DNA from: Halomonas sp. HAL1
GTDB lineage: Bacteria; Pseudomonadota; Gammaproteobacteria; Pseudomonadales; Halomonadaceae
Direction: 5' to 3'
DNA: 64,000 nucleotides
NCBI RefSeq assembly: GCF_030544485.1
Contig: NZ_CP130610.1
Coordinates: 2,356,001-2,420,000 of the forward strand
The notes below the pieces were generated by a model that worked only from the letters and a program-made list of their open reading frames with translations, did no database searches and had not been told where the DNA came from. The translations under genes were made by a program, and so were the position numbers. Positions 13,252-26,583 of this stretch are shown here, one piece after another. Position 1 is the stretch's first letter, and each line of letters starts with the position of its first letter.

Positions 13252-13773
13252 TCAGGTCTCAATGATTTTATTGGGAAACCGGTAGAAGTAGCGATGGCCG
13301 CACTCATGGCAAGGTTCCAGGCGTGCAACGGTGGGTAGCATTACCTGTGCATCGCAATGGGTGCAGGCCATTAAACCGGGCGCGGCCATTTCGCCTTCGC
13401 AATAGTCGGCGCGGGCGGCTTCTAGGTCTTCCTCAAAGCGTTCGCGTTCCACCACGCTACGGTCGGCAACCGAAAGCAGCGATTCCGCCACGCGGCGGGA
13501 GAGCCCATCTATATCGATGCCTAGCCAACTGGCTACCTGCTTGCCGGTATCTGCCATGAAGTAGCGCATATCTTTAAGGTCGCGCTCTACCCAGGCGCGC
13601 AGCAGCGCTAGCTCGTCTTTGGTGTACTCTTCAAGCTCCGATTCAAACTCAACCGCGTCGTCCAGATCCTTCTGTAAATTCTCCCAGGTAAGCTCATTGG
13701 CGCCCCCCTGCATCCGCTCCAACAAACGTTCGTAACCTTCGCGCAGGCGATTGTCATTCTGTTGTTCACTCAT
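13252..13773 (-). CDS. YbeL-type zinc-ribbon protein (DUF1451)
   Basis: A 173-residue soluble protein. The first 130 residues are helical and highly charged (LREGYERLLERMQ, ESELEEYTKDELALLRAWVE). The C-terminus carries a zinc ribbon with CTHC (about 138-141) and CHEC (about 157-160). Length, layout and the position next to leuS match the DUF1451 family (E. coli YbeL), whose function is not established. Divergent from leuS with a 161-bp gap that must hold both promoters. Confidence 0.85.
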   Translation of the reverse strand: MSEQQNDNRLREGYERLLERMQGGANELTWENLQKDLDDAVEFESELEEYTKDELALLRAWVERDLKDMRYFMADTGKQVASWLGIDIDGLSRRVAESLLSVADRSVVERERFEEDLEAARADYCEGEMAAPGLMACTHCDAQVMLPTVARLEPCHECGHRYFYRFPNKIIET

Positions 13774-13844
13774 GGTGCCTCTCCTTTTGTCGACGCATGC
13801 GGTTTCCTATCATCGGCTTACCGTTCAAGGATACACCTGCATAG

Positions 13845-17031
<3,187 letters not shown>

Positions 17032-17035
<4 letters not shown>

Positions 17036-18099
17036 AGGTATTTGCTGATCAGCTACCCGCTGCGTTAGCAAAAAAGCTGCCCCGCGTGGTTATCGTGGCG
17101 GGGGATGAGCCCTTACAACATCGCGATGCCTGCGATGCTGTAAGGAAAGCAGCTCGCCAAGCAGGCGTTGAAGAGCGTGAAGTACTCAATGTAGAGCCCA
17201 ACTTTGCTTGGGGCCGGTTGATGGAGATGTCCAGCAACCTCTCATTGTTTGCGACCAGCAAGCTCATGGAATTGCGTTTGGGCAATCACAAGCTAGGGCA
17301 AGAAGGCAGTAGAGCACTAGCGCAGTATGCCGAAACACTGGATAACAGCGATGATATCTTGCTTATCAGTATGGGCAAATTAGACGCCAAGCAGCAGAAA
17401 AGTGCCTGGTTCAAAACGCTGGATAAGCAAGGGTTATTCGTACCGGTCTGGCCTGTCGATGTTTCCCGGTTGGGTTACTGGCTGAGGGATCGCGCTTCAC
17501 TCCACGGCTTACAAATTGACCTGGATGCAGCTCGCCTGCTGGGTGAGCGCACAGAGGGTAACCTACTGGCCGCCGACCAGGAGCTGCAGAAACTAGCGCT
17601 GATTCACCCGCAGGGCACGCGCTTGAATGTGGAAAGCATTGCCCAAGGCGTTGAAGACAGCACACGCTTCGATGTTTTCAATTTGGCCGATGCCTGCCTA
17701 AAAGGCGAACCTAGCCGCGCATCGCGTATCGTCAATGGATTGCGTAGTGAAGGGGTCGAGGCCCCCATCGTGCTTTGGGCACTGACCCGGGAGCTGCGCA
17801 CTCTCCTCTCGCTGCATCAGCATCTGGATCAAGGGCAAAGCTTTGAACATGCCTGCAAAAGCCAAAAGCCGATGATTTTTGATAAGCGACGTCCGGCCTA
17901 TCAAAAAGCGATTGGCCGCCTGCCAATGAAGCGCCTGCATAAATTGCTGTTAATGGCACAGCGGCTCGATTTAGCCGTTAAAGGCGCTGCAACAATACCG
18001 CTGTGGCCAGGCCTAAATGATTTGGCAATGACCATGGCCGGTGGTCGTGGGCTGCTTTCTGAATCCGCCTGGACCTATCGCATTAGTGCAAATAATTAG
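17032..18099 (+). CDS. holA: DNA polymerase III delta subunit
   Basis: The delta subunit opens the beta sliding clamp in the clamp-loader complex. 355 residues from GTG 17032, which overlaps the lptE stop as GTGA. Seen: the N-terminal MKVFADQLPAAL clamp-binding segment, the AAA-like domain with VVIVAGDEPLQHRDACDA in place of a functional P-loop (normal for delta), the DILLISMGKLDAKQQKSAWF segment and the C-terminal collar domain (LLLMAQRLDLAVKG). Third gene of leuS-lptE-holA. Confidence 0.96.
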
Positions 18100-18184
18100 T
18101 ACTTTGCACATTAGACTTAAAAATTGAACCAATTGTTTCTATACTCACTCCACACCCCCCGACTAGTCTATAAGGAAGAAGACG

Positions 18185-18589
18185 ATGAAAACATTGCGTG
18201 CATACCTCTCCACCCTCCTGATTGCGGCGCTTGTTATTACCAGCCTGCCCGTTGCAGCGGCTCCCACTGCGCCTCAATCCATTGATTTAGTCTCTACCCA
18301 ATCTGTTTTGTCAGCTGATCGTGCTGGCGCTGACCGTGAGCGTATTAACGAGGTCCTGGCCCGCGCCGATGTGCAGGATCAACTGCTAAAACAGGGTGTT
18401 GACCTGAACGAAGTAGATGCCCGCGTTGCTGCCTTAAGCGATTCTGAAGCAAAGCAAATGGCTGACCAGCTCGAGATGATGCCTGCCGGTGCCGGTGGTG
18501 GCGTTATCGGTGCCCTCTTTGCCGTCTTTATCATTCTGTTGATTACCGATATTCTCGGCCTGACCGACGTTTATCCGTTTACGCGTTGA
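18185..18589 (+). CDS. PA2779-type small exported membrane protein
   Basis: A 134-residue protein with a signal peptide (MKTLRAYLSTLLIAALVIT, cut near AAA-AP), a short helical domain (about 35-100; VQDQLLKQGVDLNEVDARVA and SEAKQMADQLEM) and a C-terminal glycine-rich membrane helix (GGGVIGALFAVFIILLITDI). The layout and its place directly before a C39-like peptidase match the Pseudomonas PA2779/PA2778 pair. Function is not established. AGGAAG precedes the ATG. A strong intrinsic terminator lies 41 bp after its stop, inside the next gene. Confidence 0.8.
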   Translation: MKTLRAYLSTLLIAALVITSLPVAAAPTAPQSIDLVSTQSVLSADRAGADRERINEVLARADVQDQLLKQGVDLNEVDARVAALSDSEAKQMADQLEMMPAGAGGGVIGALFAVFIILLITDILGLTDVYPFTR

Positions 18590-18599
18590 TAGGCAGCTG

Positions 18600-19550
18600 A
18601 TGACCACTAAGTCTACTAATATGCTTTCTAACGCCCGCTTCGCGGGCGTTTTTATTATGTTGCTACTGCTGAGCGGCTGCGCACGAAACCCGGTACTGCT
18701 ACAAAGTACCTATCAAGCGCTTCCGCCCCATGCAGAAATCACCAGCGTACCGTTTTACGCCCAAACGGAGTTTCAGTGCGGCCCTGCCACGCTGGCGATG
18801 GTTCTCAACCATCAGGATGTCGAAACAGACGTTGAGCAACTGATCCCCCAGGTGTTCTTGCCTGAACGCGACGGCAGCGTACAGCCAGAAATGCTGGCGA
18901 CTGTGCGACGCTATGATCAACTCGCTTATCCCATTCGCGGCACCATGGATGCGCTGTTAGGCCATCTGGCAGCAGGCGATCCGGTGGTGGTGATGCAAAA
19001 CTTATCACTCCCTATCTACCCGATGTGGCACTACGCGGTGGCCATTGGCTACGACCTGCCTAGTGAAACGCTTATTCTGCGCAGTGGCGAAATTGAACGC
19101 CATACGATGTCGTTTAGCCGTTTCGACGCCACCTGGGCGCGCACTGAACGCTGGGGATTTGTCGTTGCCGAGCCCGGCACGCTACCTGCGGGTATCACCG
19201 CCCGTAACGCCCTTGAAGCCATCAGTGCCTACGAAGAAACGAACGGCCCCCAGGCTGCATTATCAAGCTGGCAAACGTTTAACGAGCACCACCCTACCAA
19301 TGCTATCGGACAATTTGCGCTAGGCAACGCGCTGTACGCTGACCAACAACCAGAGAAAGCTCGCAACGCCTTTGAACGAGCAACGAAGCTTGATGAAAAA
19401 ATGGGCGCTGCCTGGCTAAATCTAGGCCTTTTACTGCTTCAGCAAGAAGAACCCGTCGCTGCTCGAAAAGCGTTGGAACAGGCCGCCTCGCTGACGGGTA
19501 GCTGGCAGGAAAAAGCCCGCTTAGCCATAGAAAGCATGAATACACAATAA
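18600..19550 (+). CDS. PA2778-type C39-like cysteine peptidase lipoprotein with TPR
   Basis: A 316-residue lipoprotein (lipobox LLSGC, cysteine at about 27). Residues 45-190 form a papain-like C39 domain: FQCGPATLAMVLNH carries the catalytic cysteine, PMWHYAVAIGYD the histidine, and SGEI follows near the third position. The C-terminal 110 residues have two TPR-like repeats (AIGQFALGNALYADQQPEKA, then MGAAWLNLGLLLLQQEEPVA). Probably a periplasm-facing peptidase or peptidase-like protein; the substrate is unknown, and the PA2779-type neighbour is the best candidate partner. The start ATG 18600 has only a weak AGG site and the signal peptide codons contain an intrinsic terminator. Confidence 0.85.
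   Translation: MTTKSTNMLSNARFAGVFIMLLLLSGCARNPVLLQSTYQALPPHAEITSVPFYAQTEFQCGPATLAMVLNHQDVETDVEQLIPQVFLPERDGSVQPEMLATVRRYDQLAYPIRGTMDALLGHLAAGDPVVVMQNLSLPIYPMWHYAVAIGYDLPSETLILRSGEIERHTMSFSRFDATWARTERWGFVVAEPGTLPAGITARNALEAISAYEETNGPQAALSSWQTFNEHHPTNAIGQFALGNALYADQQPEKARNAFERATKLDEKMGAAWLNLGLLLLQQEEPVAARKALEQAASLTGSWQEKARLAIESMNTQ
18630..18657 (+). terminator. Intrinsic terminator inside the peptidase signal-peptide codons
   Basis: AACGCCCGC (18630-18638), loop TTC, GCGGGCGTT (18642-18650), then TTTATT. A perfect 9-bp GC-rich stem with a U-tract on the plus strand. It stands 41 bp after the 18185-18589 gene and covers codons 11-19 of the next gene. Confidence 0.75.
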
Positions 19551-19714
19551 ATATCAAAGACCTATAAAATTTACTAATAATAACGAGCACAAGTATGATC
19601 CTGCGATTAGTAAAGTTGTTGGATAGCATACCTTGCGAGTGAGTGCTTAAGTTACATAAGGGTAAGCCTTCAAGTTGTTCATTGGACTACCTAACCATTG
19701 ACGGGAGAGGTGCC
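19551..19714. other. Intergenic region, candidate promoter area
   Basis: 164 bp between the peptidase gene and the small ORF at 19715. AT-rich, with no terminator hairpin recognised. A promoter for the diguanylate cyclase unit is expected here but not assigned. Confidence 0.3.
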
Positions 19715-19843
19715 ATGCAGAACTGTCCTTTGAAACGTAAGTGCTCTATTAATGGTTGTGTATATTTACTATACGAGCTGGCTCGTTTGCGACATTTTGC
19801 AAAGAGAGACGTCATCACTAACAGCTCGTTGATTGCGTCATGA
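19715..19843 (+). CDS. 42-residue ORF overlapping the diguanylate cyclase start
   Basis: ATG 19715 lies behind a strong purine-rich site (GGGAGAGG). The ORF encodes 42 residues with three cysteines (MQNCPLKRKC then INGC) and stops at TGA 19841-19843, overlapping the ATG of the next gene as ATGA. The arrangement looks like a translated leader that couples to the cyclase. The cysteines might bind a metal. No family is recognised and a chance ORF remains possible. Confidence 0.45.
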   Translation: MQNCPLKRKCSINGCVYLLYELARLRHFAKRDVITNSSLIAS

Positions 19844-21039
19844 CGATTCTTCATCATTTGCGCCAGCCTCGCGGATGTTTGGCATTCCTTTTCGCCGTCA
19901 TCTTCTGCACCTTGTCGGCAATCATGGGCAGCTATGTATACAACACTTGTCAAAAAGCCAGTGCCAACTACACCAAACTGGTGAGTGATATTATGCTGGC
20001 CCAGCAAGCGACACCTCAATTACGAGAAGCGTTGGAAGAAGGAAGGAGTCGTCAGCCTAACAACGAACATATTGAATACATTGATCACTTCATTTCAACT
20101 TCCAAGCAGCATTTAAATAGCATACAGACCAACATTGAGCAAAATCGCTTTCTCACTTCTAACGTTAACTACCTTATTAATCATTTTAGCGAGCTTGATA
20201 ATCGTCTTTCTGACCTGAACCAGCAGGCCCGTGAAGTCCATCAGCATCCAGAGCTAATTGAACCGTTGCAGCGTGGTGCAATGAATGTTGGCGGCTCCCT
20301 GGCATGGCTTTATGACCAACTATTGGAAGAAGTCTACACAATATCCTCGCAACAAAGCTTGGTGATGCAGCGGCTCTCAATTGCTATCAATGTGCTACTG
20401 GTAGTCATAATCGGCGCGGCAATTACGCTTTGTATGGCGGTTATCCATCTACACCGACAACGCAACGTAATGCATCAGTTAATGCTCACCGATGAATTAA
20501 CTGGGCTGTATAACCGGCGCCATTTGGTCAATGTAGCCTTCGCAGTGCTGACTCAAGCGCAGCGTGATAAAACGCCGCTTAGCCTGCTGTTGTTAGATCT
20601 AGATCACTTCAAGCAAATAAACGACACCTATGGGCATCCTACTGGCGATGAGGTGCTACGCCAGGTCAGCAAAAAACTGCGTCAACTAAGTCGCCCCTCC
20701 GATACATTAGCGAGAATTGGTGGCGAAGAATTTTGTTTGTTAATGCCCAACACATCCACCCATGATGCACTACAGGTGGCGGATCGGCTGCGCCGAGAAA
20801 TTGAAGTTAGCGAGCTGGGTGACCTAAATTTACATGCCAACCCGACCATTAGCATTGGCGTAACGACGGGTTATGACGGCTCACTTACGTTTGAGCAGCT
20901 GTATTCATTTGCTGATAAAGCGCTCTACCAAGCCAAGTCGCTGGGTCGCAACCGTGTTGAAAGCTTGTTACCACCCATCGTCAAGGCTTCAGAAAACGCT
21001 GAAAAAGCAAAAAACTACAGCCATTCTCTCATCAGCTAA
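19840..21039 (+). CDS. Membrane-anchored diguanylate cyclase
   Basis: Makes cyclic di-GMP from two GTP. 399 residues: membrane helix at about 13-33, a periplasmic helical sensor region (about 35-180), second membrane helix (about 183-208), then a GGDEF domain (about 215-375). Seen: TDELTGLYNRRH at the domain start, DLDHFKQINDTYGH metal and base contacts, the active-site GGEEF, and an RPSD inhibitory site five residues before it, so feedback inhibition by product is likely. No ribosome site immediately precedes ATG 19840; translation probably depends on the overlapping small ORF. Convergent with sthA. Confidence 0.93.
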   Translation: MTILHHLRQPRGCLAFLFAVIFCTLSAIMGSYVYNTCQKASANYTKLVSDIMLAQQATPQLREALEEGRSRQPNNEHIEYIDHFISTSKQHLNSIQTNIEQNRFLTSNVNYLINHFSELDNRLSDLNQQAREVHQHPELIEPLQRGAMNVGGSLAWLYDQLLEEVYTISSQQSLVMQRLSIAINVLLVVIIGAAITLCMAVIHLHRQRNVMHQLMLTDELTGLYNRRHLVNVAFAVLTQAQRDKTPLSLLLLDLDHFKQINDTYGHPTGDEVLRQVSKKLRQLSRPSDTLARIGGEEFCLLMPNTSTHDALQVADRLRREIEVSELGDLNLHANPTISIGVTTGYDGSLTFEQLYSFADKALYQAKSLGRNRVESLLPPIVKASENAEKAKNYSHSLIS

Positions 21040-21077
21040 CAGCGTATTACCAAACTAGAAAGAAATGAAAGCTGAGG

Positions 21078-22469
21078 TTAAAAAACACGATTCAAGCCAT
21101 TTTGAGCGGCCACCCGATATGCTTCTGCCATGGTGGGGTAATTGAAAGTAGTGTTAACGAAATACTTTAGCGTATTGGCGTCGCCCTTCTGTTGCATGAT
21201 CGCTTGGCCGATATGCAGAATCTCAGACGCCTGATCGCCAAAACAGTGAATCCCGAGTATTTCCAGGGTGTCCTGGTGGAAAAGTATTTTAAGCATCCCC
21301 ACGGTATCACCGGTAATCTGTGCTCGGGCAGTATCTTTGAAAAAGGCTTTGCCTACTTCGTAGGGCACTTTTGCTTCGGTTAACTCACGCTCATTCGGGC
21401 CAAACGAGCTAATTTCGGGGATGGTATAAATCCCGGTGGGAACATCACTGACAAAGCGATACTCTTTATCGAGCAGCTCGTTGCATGAATTAAGGCCTTG
21501 ATCGTAGGCGGCACTCGCCAAACTTGGCCAACCGATAACATCGCCTGCTGCATAAATATGGGGCACCTCGGTGCGGTAGTGCTCATCAACACTGAGCTGG
21601 CCCCGCCCATTGGCATTCAAGCCAATGTTTTCAAGCCCAAGGCTATCGGTATTACCCGTACGACCGTTGGCCCATAAAAACGCATCCGCGCGGATTTTCT
21701 TGCCTGACTTGAGGCGCACGACGACGCCTGATTCATCGCCCTCAACACTCTCATACTCTTCATTATGGCGAACCAACACACCGTGCTTACGCAAGTGATA
21801 GGAGAGCGCATCGCTGATTTCATCGTCCAGGAATGACAGTAGGCTGTCACGGTTATTGATTAAATCAACCTTGACGCCTAACCCAGAAAAGATTGACGCG
21901 TACTCACAACCGATTACCCCTGCCCCGAAAATCACTAGGGTACGTGGCGTATGCGAAAGGCTCAAAATGGTATCGGAGCAGTAAATGCGCGGATGCCGAA
22001 AGTTAATGTCCGCCGGGCGATAGGGACGTGAACCGGTAGCAATGACGATTTTTTTGGCCACCAGCTCTTCCATGCCTTCTTGGCGGTCATGAACGATCAG
22101 CGTATGTTCATCTTTAAAGCGGGCAACACCGTGGAAGAGGTCAATCCGGTTACGCGCATAAAATGTCGTGCGCATCTCTACCTGCTTGTCGATGGTGCCA
22201 CGTGAACGCTCCATCACTTTCGGAAAGGAGAACCAGCGCGGCTCACCGATATCGCGGAACATGCGGTTTGTATTGAACGCCATGATCTGCTTGACCTGAT
22301 GGCGCAACGCTTTGGAGGGAATGGTGCCCCAGTGAGTACAGTTACCGCCTACTTGAGCCTGCTTCTCAATAATCGCTACCCGTTTGCCATGCTTGGCAGC
22401 GTTAATGGCAGCGCTTTCACCCGCAGGCCCTGTACCGATTACCACGACATCGTAATTGTGAACCGCCAT
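21078..22469 (-). CDS. sthA: Soluble pyridine nucleotide transhydrogenase
   Basis: FAD enzyme that reoxidises NADPH with NAD+ in the cytoplasm. 463 residues, full length. Seen: FAD-binding [14 protein letters not shown] (about 8-21), the [17 protein letters not shown] segment (about 42-58) in which the disulfide cysteine pair of related reductases is replaced by C-x4-T as in other SthA proteins, NAD(P)-binding [14 protein letters not shown] (about 180-193), FAD-site [13 protein letters not shown] (about 305), and the C-terminal dimerisation domain with [14 protein letters not shown]. Upstream 22470-22646 holds its promoter; no partner gene in an operon. Confidence 0.96.
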   Translation of the reverse strand: MAVHNYDVVVIGTGPAGESAAINAAKHGKRVAIIEKQAQVGGNCTHWGTIPSKALRHQVKQIMAFNTNRMFRDIGEPRWFSFPKVMERSRGTIDKQVEMRTTFYARNRIDLFHGVARFKDEHTLIVHDRQEGMEELVAKKIVIATGSRPYRPADINFRHPRIYCSDTILSLSHTPRTLVIFGAGVIGCEYASIFSGLGVKVDLINNRDSLLSFLDDEISDALSYHLRKHGVLVRHNEEYESVEGDESGVVVRLKSGKKIRADAFLWANGRTGNTDSLGLENIGLNANGRGQLSVDEHYRTEVPHIYAAGDVIGWPSLASAAYDQGLNSCNELLDKEYRFVSDVPTGIYTIPEISSFGPNERELTEAKVPYEVGKAFFKDTARAQITGDTVGMLKILFHQDTLEILGIHCFGDQASEILHIGQAIMQQKGDANTLKYFVNTTFNYPTMAEAYRVAAQNGLNRVF

Positions 22470-22646
22470 ACTCTCTGCGTCTCCTTCCTATTCGGGTTAA
22501 CCCATTCTCGTCAAACTATCGCCGACAAACGATCCAAGGCTGATAGTCCCAGGCAAACAGTCCAAGACAAACAGGCACTTGTGGCATAAACGTTAAGAAG
22601 GCGCAGTTCACATGAACATGCGCCTCTTCGTTATCTATATGGCTTA

Positions 22647-22901
22647 TTAACGACGGGTGGCGTCATAGCCTAGGTCAGCGCCGCGACTTTCGTCACTACG
22701 GCGCCGCTCGCTGCCACGCTTGCGGTTCTCTTCTTCGCACACTTCGTCTTTACCGCCACAAATATCACAGCCGTCTTTCATGCCTATTTGATTCAAACCA
22801 CCGCATGAACCTGCAATAGGTTTACGACCCATGATGACACCCACGGCCATGACACCCATAATCAGTGCCATAAAGCCGAATACCAGTAACCAAATCGCCA
22901 T
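22647..22901 (-). CDS. nqrM: Na+-NQR maturation protein NqrM
   Basis: A small membrane protein needed to place the iron centre between NqrD and NqrE. 84 residues: one membrane helix (about 3-24), then GRKPIAGSCGGLNQIG, GCDICGG and VCEEEN, giving the four conserved cysteines of the family. The tail is Arg/Ser-rich. I chose ATG 22901, with GGGAGG five bases upstream; the longer frame from 22922 lacks this. It lies downstream of nqrF on the same strand, separated by 266 bp that contain a terminator, so it may have its own promoter. Confidence 0.9.
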   Translation of the reverse strand: MAIWLLVFGFMALIMGVMAVGVIMGRKPIAGSCGGLNQIGMKDGCDICGGKDEVCEEENRKRGSERRRSDESRGADLGYDATRR

Positions 22902-23084
22902 ATCAACCTCCCAGCATGTCACTGCTTAGCTTTCTATTATTGACCTAACCGGCCATCACCTCTATCTACAGCATTCAGGCCGATTAGTGCCTCACAATCT
23001 TTGTTTGTTAAGCCTATTGTACCTCAGTGGGCTGTTGTTATCAGCGCGGCGCACTTCTCATTAACAATACCTATCAGTAACACA

Positions 23085-23114
23085 AACGGGGCTGACCAAA
23101 AGGCCAGCCCCGTT
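23085..23114 (-). terminator. Terminator-like hairpin after nqrF
   Basis: AACGGGGCTG (23085-23094) pairs with CAGCCCCGTT (23105-23114), extended by the ACC/GGC flank around an AAAA loop. On the minus strand it is followed by TTGTGTTAC, a weak U-tract. Located 54 bp after the nqrF stop. Confidence 0.65.
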
Positions 23115-23167
23115 CATTGTTACCGCAGTAATCTCGCTTCATAACCTATTGCGATTATGAAGATTGA

Positions 23168-24400
23168 TTAACCACCGAAATCATCCAATAGGATATTTTC
23201 TGGCTCAACGCCCATATCAAGCAGCAGCTTAATTACCGAGGCGTTCATCATCGGCGGACCACACATGTAGTACTCGCAATCTTCAGGTGCCGGATGGTTC
23301 TTCAGATAGTTTTCGTACAGTACGTTATGGATAAAGCCTGTCGGCCCTTCCCAGTTATCTTCCGGCTGTGGATCAGAAAGCGCCAAGTGCCACTCGAAGT
23401 TCGGGAACTCTTCGGCTAACTGGTCATACTCTTCGTTATAGAAGGTCTCACGCCAAGAGCGTGCACCGTACCAGAAGGTAATCTTGCGATCAGACTTCAA
23501 GCGCTTCAACTGATCAAAGATATGACTACGCATTGGCGCCATACCCGCACCACCACCGATAAAGATCATTTCGGCGTCAGTATCGCGAGCAAAGAACTCA
23601 CCAAACGGCCCCATTACGGTCACCTTGTCGCCTTCTTTAAGATTGAAGACGTAGGTCGACATCAGGCCGGGCGGATGATTAGTGCCAGGAGGCGGCGTCG
23701 CAATACGGATGTTGAACTTGAGGATACCCTTCTCATCTGGGTAGTTCGCCATGGAGTAGGCGCGAATCACTTCCTCATTGTTCTTATGGGAAATTTTGAA
23801 CATATCAAATTTTTCCCAATCACCCCGGTACTCCTCTTCAATATCAAAATCAGAGAATTTGACATCATAAGGGGGAGCAACGAGCTGAACGTAGCCACCA
23901 GCGCGGAAGGCAACTTCTTCGCCTTCAGGCAGTTTCAGATTCAGCTCTTTGATAAAGGTGGCAACGTTGGGATTGGCAATAACTTCACATTCCCACTTCT
24001 TCACCCCAAACACTTCTTCAGGCACTTCGACTTTCATGTCCTGCTTCACAGGTACCTGACAAGAGAGGCGCCAGCCTTCTTTCTTCTCACGCATAGTGAA
24101 GTGCGACTCTTCCGTGGGCAGAATAGAGCCACCGCCCTCTTCTACACGGCACTTACACTGAGCACAAGAACCACCGCCACCACAGGCGGAAGAGAGAAAA
24201 ATACCGTTAGCAGCAAGTGTATTAAGCAGCTTGCCACCAGCCTGGGTTTTCAAAGTGTGTTCGGGGTCGCCATTGACCTCAATGGTCACGTCCCCGCTAC
24301 TCACAAGCTTGCTGCGCGCTGCCAGAATGATCGCCGTCAAGCTAATAACGATGACCGTGAACATGACAACACCGAGCAAGATGACTGTTGTATCAACCAT
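23168..24400 (-). CDS. nqrF: Na+-NQR subunit F, NADH-oxidising
   Basis: Entry subunit of the sodium-pumping NADH:quinone oxidoreductase; takes electrons from NADH through FAD to a 2Fe-2S cluster. 410 residues: N-terminal membrane helix (about 5-25), ferredoxin domain with [14 protein letters not shown] (cluster cysteines near 71-80, plus RLSCQVP near 111), FAD domain with [12 protein letters not shown], and NADH domain with [13 protein letters not shown] and [10 protein letters not shown], ending LLDDFGG. Last structural gene of nqrABCDEF, 71 bp after nqrE. Confidence 0.98.
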   Translation of the reverse strand: MVDTTVILLGVVMFTVIVISLTAIILAARSKLVSSGDVTIEVNGDPEHTLKTQAGGKLLNTLAANGIFLSSACGGGGSCAQCKCRVEEGGGSILPTEESHFTMREKKEGWRLSCQVPVKQDMKVEVPEEVFGVKKWECEVIANPNVATFIKELNLKLPEGEEVAFRAGGYVQLVAPPYDVKFSDFDIEEEYRGDWEKFDMFKISHKNNEEVIRAYSMANYPDEKGILKFNIRIATPPPGTNHPPGLMSTYVFNLKEGDKVTVMGPFGEFFARDTDAEMIFIGGGAGMAPMRSHIFDQLKRLKSDRKITFWYGARSWRETFYNEEYDQLAEEFPNFEWHLALSDPQPEDNWEGPTGFIHNVLYENYLKNHPAPEDCEYYMCGPPMMNASVIKLLLDMGVEPENILLDDFGG

Positions 24401-24471
24401 GTCGGTTTCCTATTGCTGGAGGTTTCTATTACCCAGCGGTGTCTGACACCGCTGGGAAAAACCGGCTCCGA

Positions 24472-25089
24472 TTAAAGCTGAATGCCCGAGAAGGACATAA
24501 AGCCCAACGACATTAGCCCCACGGTGATGAAAGTAATGCCCAGCCCTTGAAGGCCACTCGGCACATCGCTGTACTTCAGCCTTTCACGGATACCCGCCAG
24601 GGCGGCAATGGCCAACGCCCAGCCGGTGCCTGCACCAAAGCCATATACCACGGCCTCACCAAAGTTATAACTACGCTCTACCATGAACAGTACGCCACCC
24701 AGGATGGCGCAGTTAACGGTAATCAATGGCAGGAATACACCCAGCGCGTTGTAGAGCGACGGCACATACTTATCAAGGAACATCTCCATGATCTGTACGA
24801 GAGCAGCAATAACACCGATGTAGGAGAGCAGCCCAAGGAACGACAGGTCAATGTTTTCAGCACCACTGATACCAGTCCACGTTAGCGCACCTTCTTGTAG
24901 CAAGTAGGTGAATACTAAGTTGTTAACCGGCACCGTTACGGTTAATACAACGATTACCGCTATACCCAGGCCAATCGCTGAGGAGACTTTTTTGGACACT
25001 GCCAAGAAAGTACACATCCCCAAAAAGAAGGCCAGCGCCATGTTTTCAACAAACACCGAAGCAACAAAAAGACTCAGATAATGTTCCAT
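24472..25089 (-). CDS. nqrE: Na+-NQR subunit E
   Basis: Integral membrane subunit, 205 residues with six helices. With NqrD it forms the inverted pair that holds an intramembrane iron centre and part of the sodium path. Seen: [20 protein letters not shown] with the conserved cysteine (about 26), the TVNCAILGG segment near 117-125 with the second cysteine, and the C-terminal [14 protein letters not shown]. Starts one base after the nqrD stop. Confidence 0.97.
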   Translation of the reverse strand: MEHYLSLFVASVFVENMALAFFLGMCTFLAVSKKVSSAIGLGIAVIVVLTVTVPVNNLVFTYLLQEGALTWTGISGAENIDLSFLGLLSYIGVIAALVQIMEMFLDKYVPSLYNALGVFLPLITVNCAILGGVLFMVERSYNFGEAVVYGFGAGTGWALAIAALAGIRERLKYSDVPSGLQGLGITFITVGLMSLGFMSFSGIQL

Positions 25090-25090
25090 G

Positions 25091-25759
25091 TTACACGGCC
25101 TCCTTGGGCTTGGTGTTTTCCTTCATTTTGAACTCATTATCTTCTACCTGTTCCGGGTTAACGGCACGCATCACCCAGATTAGTAGACCAATAATAAAGA
25201 ACGCTGAAGGCGGCAATAACAGCAAGCCATTGGGAACGTACCAACCACCATTTTGAACGGTCTGAAGGATAGTGATACCAAAGATGCTGCCTGAACCGAG
25301 TAGCTCACGGAAGAAGCCAACCACCATAAGCACAAAACCATACCCAAGGCCGTTGCCAACACCGTCTAAAAATGACATTCCCGGCGTGTTGGACATCGCA
25401 AAACCTTCTGCACGTCCCATGACGATACAGTTAGTAATGATCAAGCCAACAAATACGGAAAGCTGCTTAGACATCTCATAGGCATACGCTTTCAAAATCT
25501 GATCTACCACAATTACCAGCGAGGCAATGATGGTCATCTGCACGATGATACGAATCGATGAAGGAATATGATTCCTAATCAACGATACGAACAGGTTTGA
25601 AAACGACGTTACAAAAATAACCGCCAATGCCATCACCAGCGACACACTCATGCTGGTCGTTACCGCTAGTGCCGAACAAATCCCTAGGATCTGTAGCGCA
25701 ATAGGGTTGTTATGGAAAATCGGCGCTGTTAAAACACCTTTTGCATTTACGTCCGCCAT
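25091..25759 (-). CDS. nqrD: Na+-NQR subunit D
   Basis: Membrane subunit homologous to NqrE in inverted topology, 222 residues and six helices. Seen: [17 protein letters not shown] with the iron-centre cysteine (about 29), [18 protein letters not shown] with the second cysteine (about 112), and a charged C-terminal tail. Starts 2 bp after nqrC, ends 1 bp before nqrE, so translation is coupled along the operon. Confidence 0.97.
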   Translation of the reverse strand: MADVNAKGVLTAPIFHNNPIALQILGICSALAVTTSMSVSLVMALAVIFVTSFSNLFVSLIRNHIPSSIRIIVQMTIIASLVIVVDQILKAYAYEMSKQLSVFVGLIITNCIVMGRAEGFAMSNTPGMSFLDGVGNGLGYGFVLMVVGFFRELLGSGSIFGITILQTVQNGGWYVPNGLLLLPPSAFFIIGLLIWVMRAVNPEQVEDNEFKMKENTKPKEAV

Positions 25760-25761
25760 GA

Positions 25762-26583
25762 TCAGGCCCCCTCAACGTCTTCGAAGTCGGTATCGGTCTC
25801 TTCGGCGTCTTCCGGCTCAGTACCGCTGCGGAATTTAGCCAAATAGGGACCGAAAGCTTCTTCGCTTAACCAGAACTGCAGCATGTTAGTCACGCCGTTA
25901 CTGGTTAGCGTAGCACCAGATAGTGCGTCTACTTCGTATTCGCCGCTAGCACCGCCCTTGGTCAGGTGGATCTCCGGTGAGAGGTCGCCCTCTTCATCGT
26001 AAATCTTTTTACCTTCCCACTGAGCCTGCCAGCGAGGATTGTTTACTTCAGCACCCAGGCCTGGCGTTTCACTGTGCTCATAGTAGGTGATACTGACGAT
26101 CGTATTGCCATCACCCTCTACTGCCAGGAAACCGCGCATTAAGCCCCACAGACCTTGACCACGAATAGGGAGTACGATCTGTTCCGGATCATCTTCGCCA
26201 CCAATCAAATATACGGTGGCGTAGTTTTCGACCCGCGATAGACCTGCGATGTCCTGGTCACCGGATAGCGTGCGACCCGACGCAGGGTCACGGGCAGCTT
26301 CAAAGCTATCGTAGGTATCAGGATCAAACTCATCAGAATACTCACCGGTATCCAGGTCAACGACCCGAGCGGTGATCTCTTCGCTAAACACCTCTTCAAC
26401 GTCCATGCCAGGCTCATACAGCTTGGCGACGTTCAAGATATTGGTTTTACGATCAAGCTCCTGGTTGAGCTGTTGGGCGGGTCGCAGTGCGACCGCCGCA
26501 GTCGAGACAATGACGGAGCACACGATACAGAGTGCAAACGCCACAATCAGGACTTTCTTGATGGAGTTGTTACCTTGTGCCAT
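25762..26583 (-). CDS. nqrC: Na+-NQR subunit C, covalent FMN
   Basis: Periplasm-facing subunit with one N-terminal membrane helix (about 9-30) and an FMN domain in which FMN is attached by a phosphoester to a threonine. Seen: the SGATLTS attachment motif (about 221-227) and [13 protein letters not shown]. At 273 residues it has a C-terminal acidic tail ([16 protein letters not shown]). The flavinylating ApbE is not in this window. Overlaps the nqrB stop by one base. Confidence 0.97.
   Translation of the reverse strand: MAQGNNSIKKVLIVAFALCIVCSVIVSTAAVALRPAQQLNQELDRKTNILNVAKLYEPGMDVEEVFSEEITARVVDLDTGEYSDEFDPDTYDSFEAARDPASGRTLSGDQDIAGLSRVENYATVYLIGGEDDPEQIVLPIRGQGLWGLMRGFLAVEGDGNTIVSITYYEHSETPGLGAEVNNPRWQAQWEGKKIYDEEGDLSPEIHLTKGGASGEYEVDALSGATLTSNGVTNMLQFWLSEEAFGPYLAKFRSGTEPEDAEETDTDFEDVEGA

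Noticed and set aside
19643..19714. An upstream GTG extension of the small ORF
   Set aside because: Codons before ATG 19715 have no ribosome site, while the ATG has a strong one.
22600..22635. A terminator between nqrM and sthA
   Set aside because: GGCGCA/TGCGCC can pair but the loop is long and no U-tract follows.
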